A stretch of DNA of 8,442 nt from an uncultured Gemmiger sp. (GTDB lineage: Bacteria; Bacillota; Clostridia; Oscillospirales; Ruminococcaceae), in the NCBI GenBank assembly GCA_944382805.1, contig CALWNS010000087.1:1-8442 (forward strand), written 5' to 3'. Both the position numbers and the translations under genes were made by a program. The notes beneath the pieces are model-generated. The model had not been told where the DNA came from. It saw only the letters and a list, made by a program, of their open reading frames with translations, and ran no database searches. The number at the start of each line of letters is the position of its first letter. Position 1 is the stretch's first letter. Positions 6,494 to 8,442 of the stretch are shown here, piece after piece.

Positions 6494-8110
6494 ATGCCCT
6501 ACGAGCCGTTTCGCCTGCTGTACCCGGCCGGACATCAGCCGGAAAGCCGGCCTGTTTTTGGCGATTTCACATTCATCCACACCCTGCAGATCGACCAGAT
6601 GATCGGCATCCGGCGCGAAAGCTACCGCGGCATTGCCGACTTGCAGCTGGAACGCTTCTTTTCCTGCGACCCGGCGGTCCTGGCCTACCGCGCCGAGATC
6701 ATTGAGGAGGTCGCGCAGAGTAAAACGCTGCGCAGCCTGGTCGCGGATGCGCTGCCCATGATCCGCGACGCTTACGAGATGCGCAAAGTGCTGGACCACG
6801 GCGACGGCAGCCTGGAAAGCGGTTTGTCCAGCACGCGCTACATCGAGCAGTATATCGAGCTGGTGGAATTGTTCCGCACCCGCCTGGCGCAAGTGGAACC
6901 CTCCAGCGAAGGCATCCGCCGCCTGAAACAGGCGATCACCGCCCGCTGCGAAAGCGCGGACTACCAGGCGCTGCAAAGCCATTTGCAGGAATTGGATACC
7001 CGCATCGGGCAGATCAAAAGCCTGACGCTGGGCGTGAACCTGGACGGAAACCTGCACGTGACCGAAGCGGGGCTTGTGAGCATCAACACCGAGCGGTTCA
7101 GGCAAAGCAGCCTGATCGACCGCCTGCTGGGCCGCGGCGGCCGCGACCCCATGGTGTGTATGTCCGGCTTTGCCAATGTGGTCAAAGCCGGGCGTGACGA
7201 TGAAAAGCAGGCGCTGGACGGCGCGGTACACCGCGCGCTGGACACGGTCTTTGCCAAACTCATCCGCAGTTGGGAACCGGTCATCAACCAGTTCTTCCAC
7301 GATGAAACACGCTTTTTTGTGGAACTGCTGGACGATCTGCGCTTTCTTTCGGCCGCCGTACATTTTCTGCTGGAACTGCGCGAACGCGGCTGCCGGCTCT
7401 GCCGCCCGCAGATCCGGCCGGTACAGGACCGCGTCCTGTGCCTGCACAACGTCTACAACCCCATGCTGGCGCTCAAAGATACCGGGGAGACGATCGTGTC
7501 CAACGATTTCGCCTATGACGAAAACGGGCGCTTTTATCTGGTAACAGGCCCCAACCATGGCGGCAAATCGATTTTTTGCTATGCGGTCGGCATGGCCCAG
7601 GCCCTGTTCCAGCTGGGGCTGCCGGTCCCGGCGGAGCGGGCCGAGATGAGCCCTGTGACCGGCATCTACACCCACTTCCCCGTTTCGGACGAGGACAACT
7701 ACGGCAAAGGACGGCTGGAAAGCGAATGTGCGCGCATCAGCGCGATCTTGCCGCGCCTGCGGGATACCGACCTGTTTTTGATGGACGAGAGCTTCAGCTC
7801 CACCAGCCTGCTGGAGGGCGGGTACATCGCCGGCGAAGTGCTGGCCGCCATCAGCGAGATCGGCTGCGGCGGCATCTATGTGACCCACATTCACGAACTG
7901 ACCCAGCGCGTAAAGGAACTGAGCGGCGGCCCCGGCCGGCTGGACAACCTGGTCGCGCAGATGCAGAACGTGGCGGACGGCACCCGCAGCTACCGGGTGC
8001 TGCGCACCACGCCGGACGGGCTGAGCTACGCGCGGGACATTGCCTGCAAATACGGCCTGAGCCGGGAGGAGATCCACCGGCAGCGCGCCGCAGCGTCCCC
8101 GAAGGAATAA
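6494..8110 (+). CDS. MutS-like ATPase (MutS domain V protein without mismatch-recognition domain)
   Basis: A 538-residue protein whose C-terminal 200 residues are a MutS/ABC-type ATPase. Walker A is GPNHGGKS (352-359). A family-specific signature region surrounds SDEDNYGKGRLESE (398-411). Walker B is LFLMDESFSST (427-437) with Asp431 and Glu432, and the H-loop is VTHIHEL (463-469). Residues 1-330 are helix-rich and resemble the lever/core part of MutS proteins. The usual N-terminal mismatch-binding domain, the Smr nuclease of MutS2 and any HNH domain are absent; canonical MutS is roughly 850-900 residues. The product is likely a dimeric DNA-bound ATPase, but neither mismatch repair nor another role can be assigned. 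The ATG has GAGGGAG six bases upstream. The gene is monocistronic, divergent from feoAB, and followed by a terminator. The residue after the Walker A serine is Ile rather than the usual Thr. Confidence 0.88.
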   Translation: MPYEPFRLLYPAGHQPESRPVFGDFTFIHTLQIDQMIGIRRESYRGIADLQLERFFSCDPAVLAYRAEIIEEVAQSKTLRSLVADALPMIRDAYEMRKVLDHGDGSLESGLSSTRYIEQYIELVELFRTRLAQVEPSSEGIRRLKQAITARCESADYQALQSHLQELDTRIGQIKSLTLGVNLDGNLHVTEAGLVSINTERFRQSSLIDRLLGRGGRDPMVCMSGFANVVKAGRDDEKQALDGAVHRALDTVFAKLIRSWEPVINQFFHDETRFFVELLDDLRFLSAAVHFLLELRERGCRLCRPQIRPVQDRVLCLHNVYNPMLALKDTGETIVSNDFAYDENGRFYLVTGPNHGGKSIFCYAVGMAQALFQLGLPVPAERAEMSPVTGIYTHFPVSDEDNYGKGRLESECARISAILPRLRDTDLFLMDESFSSTSLLEGGYIAGEVLAAISEIGCGGIYVTHIHELTQRVKELSGGPGRLDNLVAQMQNVADGTRSYRVLRTTPDGLSYARDIACKYGLSREEIHRQRAAASPKE

Positions 8111-8121
8111 GCAAAGCAACC

Positions 8122-8158
8122 GCACGGCCGCAGCGTTTTTTGCTGCGGCCGTGCTTGT
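8122..8158 (+). terminator. Bidirectional terminator between the MutS-like gene and the TtcA-like gene
   Basis: GCACGGCCGCAGC (8122-8134) pairs perfectly over 13 bp with GCTGCGGCCGTGC (8142-8154) around a 7-nt loop GTTTTTT. TTGTTTATT follows on the plus strand, where it ends the MutS-like gene that stops at 8110. On the minus strand the stem comes five bases after the stop of the TtcA-like gene at 8159 but is followed only by an interrupted T-run, so the effect there may be weaker. Confidence 0.83.
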
Positions 8159-8442
8159 TTATTGCGAATAGTTCTCCAAGAAGCTGTGCGCCGCGCCGCG
8201 GCTCAGGTAGCCGGGCATAGTATCCAGGCTGACGGCGTGCAGGCTGCTGAAGATATTGTCCTCGATGTTCGGGGTCTCCTGTTTCAGCGCGGCGATCAGC
8301 CGCTTGACCTCCTGGCGCTTGGACGCGCCCGGCTCGTCGCTGCGCGCGGTCAGGCGGCAGGCGCATTGCAGGAACGAAAGTTCGTGGTACCGCGCCCAGG
8401 CCAGGATGTCCTGCTCCTTCACGCAGTACAGCGGCCGGATCA
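8159..8442 (-). CDS. TtcA/TilS-like PP-loop ATPase, C-terminal part (5' end outside window)
   Basis: The frame is open from the right window edge to a TAA at 8159, giving about 94 residues. The sequence begins IRPLYCVKEQDILAWARYH, then has FLQCACRLT, RQEVKRLIAALKQETPNIE and NIFSSLHAV. This order of an RPL-Y-V-E-DI box, a Cys pair (CAC), a KR-V--LI helix and an N-F-SL segment is the C-terminal half of TtcA-family proteins, which use ATP to activate and thiolate tRNA (2-thiocytidine in E. coli TtcA). The catalytic PP-loop SGGKDS would be upstream, outside the window, so activity cannot be checked. A GTG at 8422 is an internal valine, not a start, because the family homology continues through it to the edge. 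Confidence 0.8.
   Translation of the reverse strand, partial: IRPLYCVKEQDILAWARYHELSFLQCACRLTARSDEPGASKRQEVKRLIAALKQETPNIEDNIFSSLHAVSLDTMPGYLSRGAAHSFLENYSQ

Noticed and set aside
6074..8125. A 683-codon open frame on the minus strand opposite the MutS-like gene and overlapping the start of feoB
   Set aside because: It crosses the promoter region and the FeoA domain in another frame, lacks any family motif, and is opposed by a clear MutS-type ATPase with its own promoter and terminator.
8159..8422. A small 87-residue gene starting at a GTG at 8422
   Set aside because: The frame stays open to the window edge and the family resemblance (IRPLYC) continues upstream of the GTG, so this is the tail of a larger gene.

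Overview
The window looks like a piece of the core chromosome of a GC-rich anaerobic Firmicute, probably a clostridial gut bacterium of the Oscillospiraceae/Ruminococcaceae type. This is inferred from the high GC content, purine-rich ribosome binding sites, sigma-A style promoters, an encoded CCA on the tRNA, and gene families typical of Clostridia (a GNQNCGKTT-type FeoB, a short MutS-like ATPase, a TtcA-like PP-loop protein). No phage, insertion sequence, CRISPR array or obvious mobile element was seen.

Layout, left to right. (a) 1-680, minus: the first 226 residues of a lipoprotein that is an ABC-type extracellular solute-binding protein. Its 3' end lies outside the window. (b) 711-2117, minus: a sodium-dependent amino-acid transporter of the NSS/LeuT family, 30 bp upstream of the binding-protein gene and probably in the same transcript. 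(c) 2118-2290: the leader of that transcript, with two candidate promoters, two overlapping inverted repeats, and the terminator of the tRNA gene behind it. (d) 2291-2377, minus: tRNA-Leu(UAA) with its own strong promoter. (e) 2507-3832, plus: rarA (AAA+ ATPase of stalled replication forks), read divergently from the tRNA and ended by a strong hairpin. (f) 3907-6288, minus: a single-chain FeoA-FeoB ferrous iron transporter that converges on rarA. (g) 6289-6493: a divergent control region with a promoter on each strand and a palindrome. (h) 6494-8110, plus: a 538-residue MutS-like ATPase without mismatch-recognition, Smr or nuclease domains. (i) 8159-8442, minus: the C-terminal part of a TtcA/TilS-like tRNA-thiolation family protein, separated from the MutS-like gene by a shared bidirectional terminator.

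The genes do not form one pathway. The region is a set of short, independently promoted housekeeping units in alternating orientation: nutrient uptake, translation (tRNA and a probable tRNA-modification enzyme), genome maintenance (RarA and the MutS-like ATPase) and iron uptake. The clean spacing of promoters and terminators lets most transcription units be drawn with confidence. I found no convincing evidence for a new multi-gene system. The most interesting individual items are the domain-poor MutS-like ATPase, the histidine-bearing linker that joins FeoA to FeoB, and the unusual pairing of an NSS symporter with an ABC-type binding lipoprotein.
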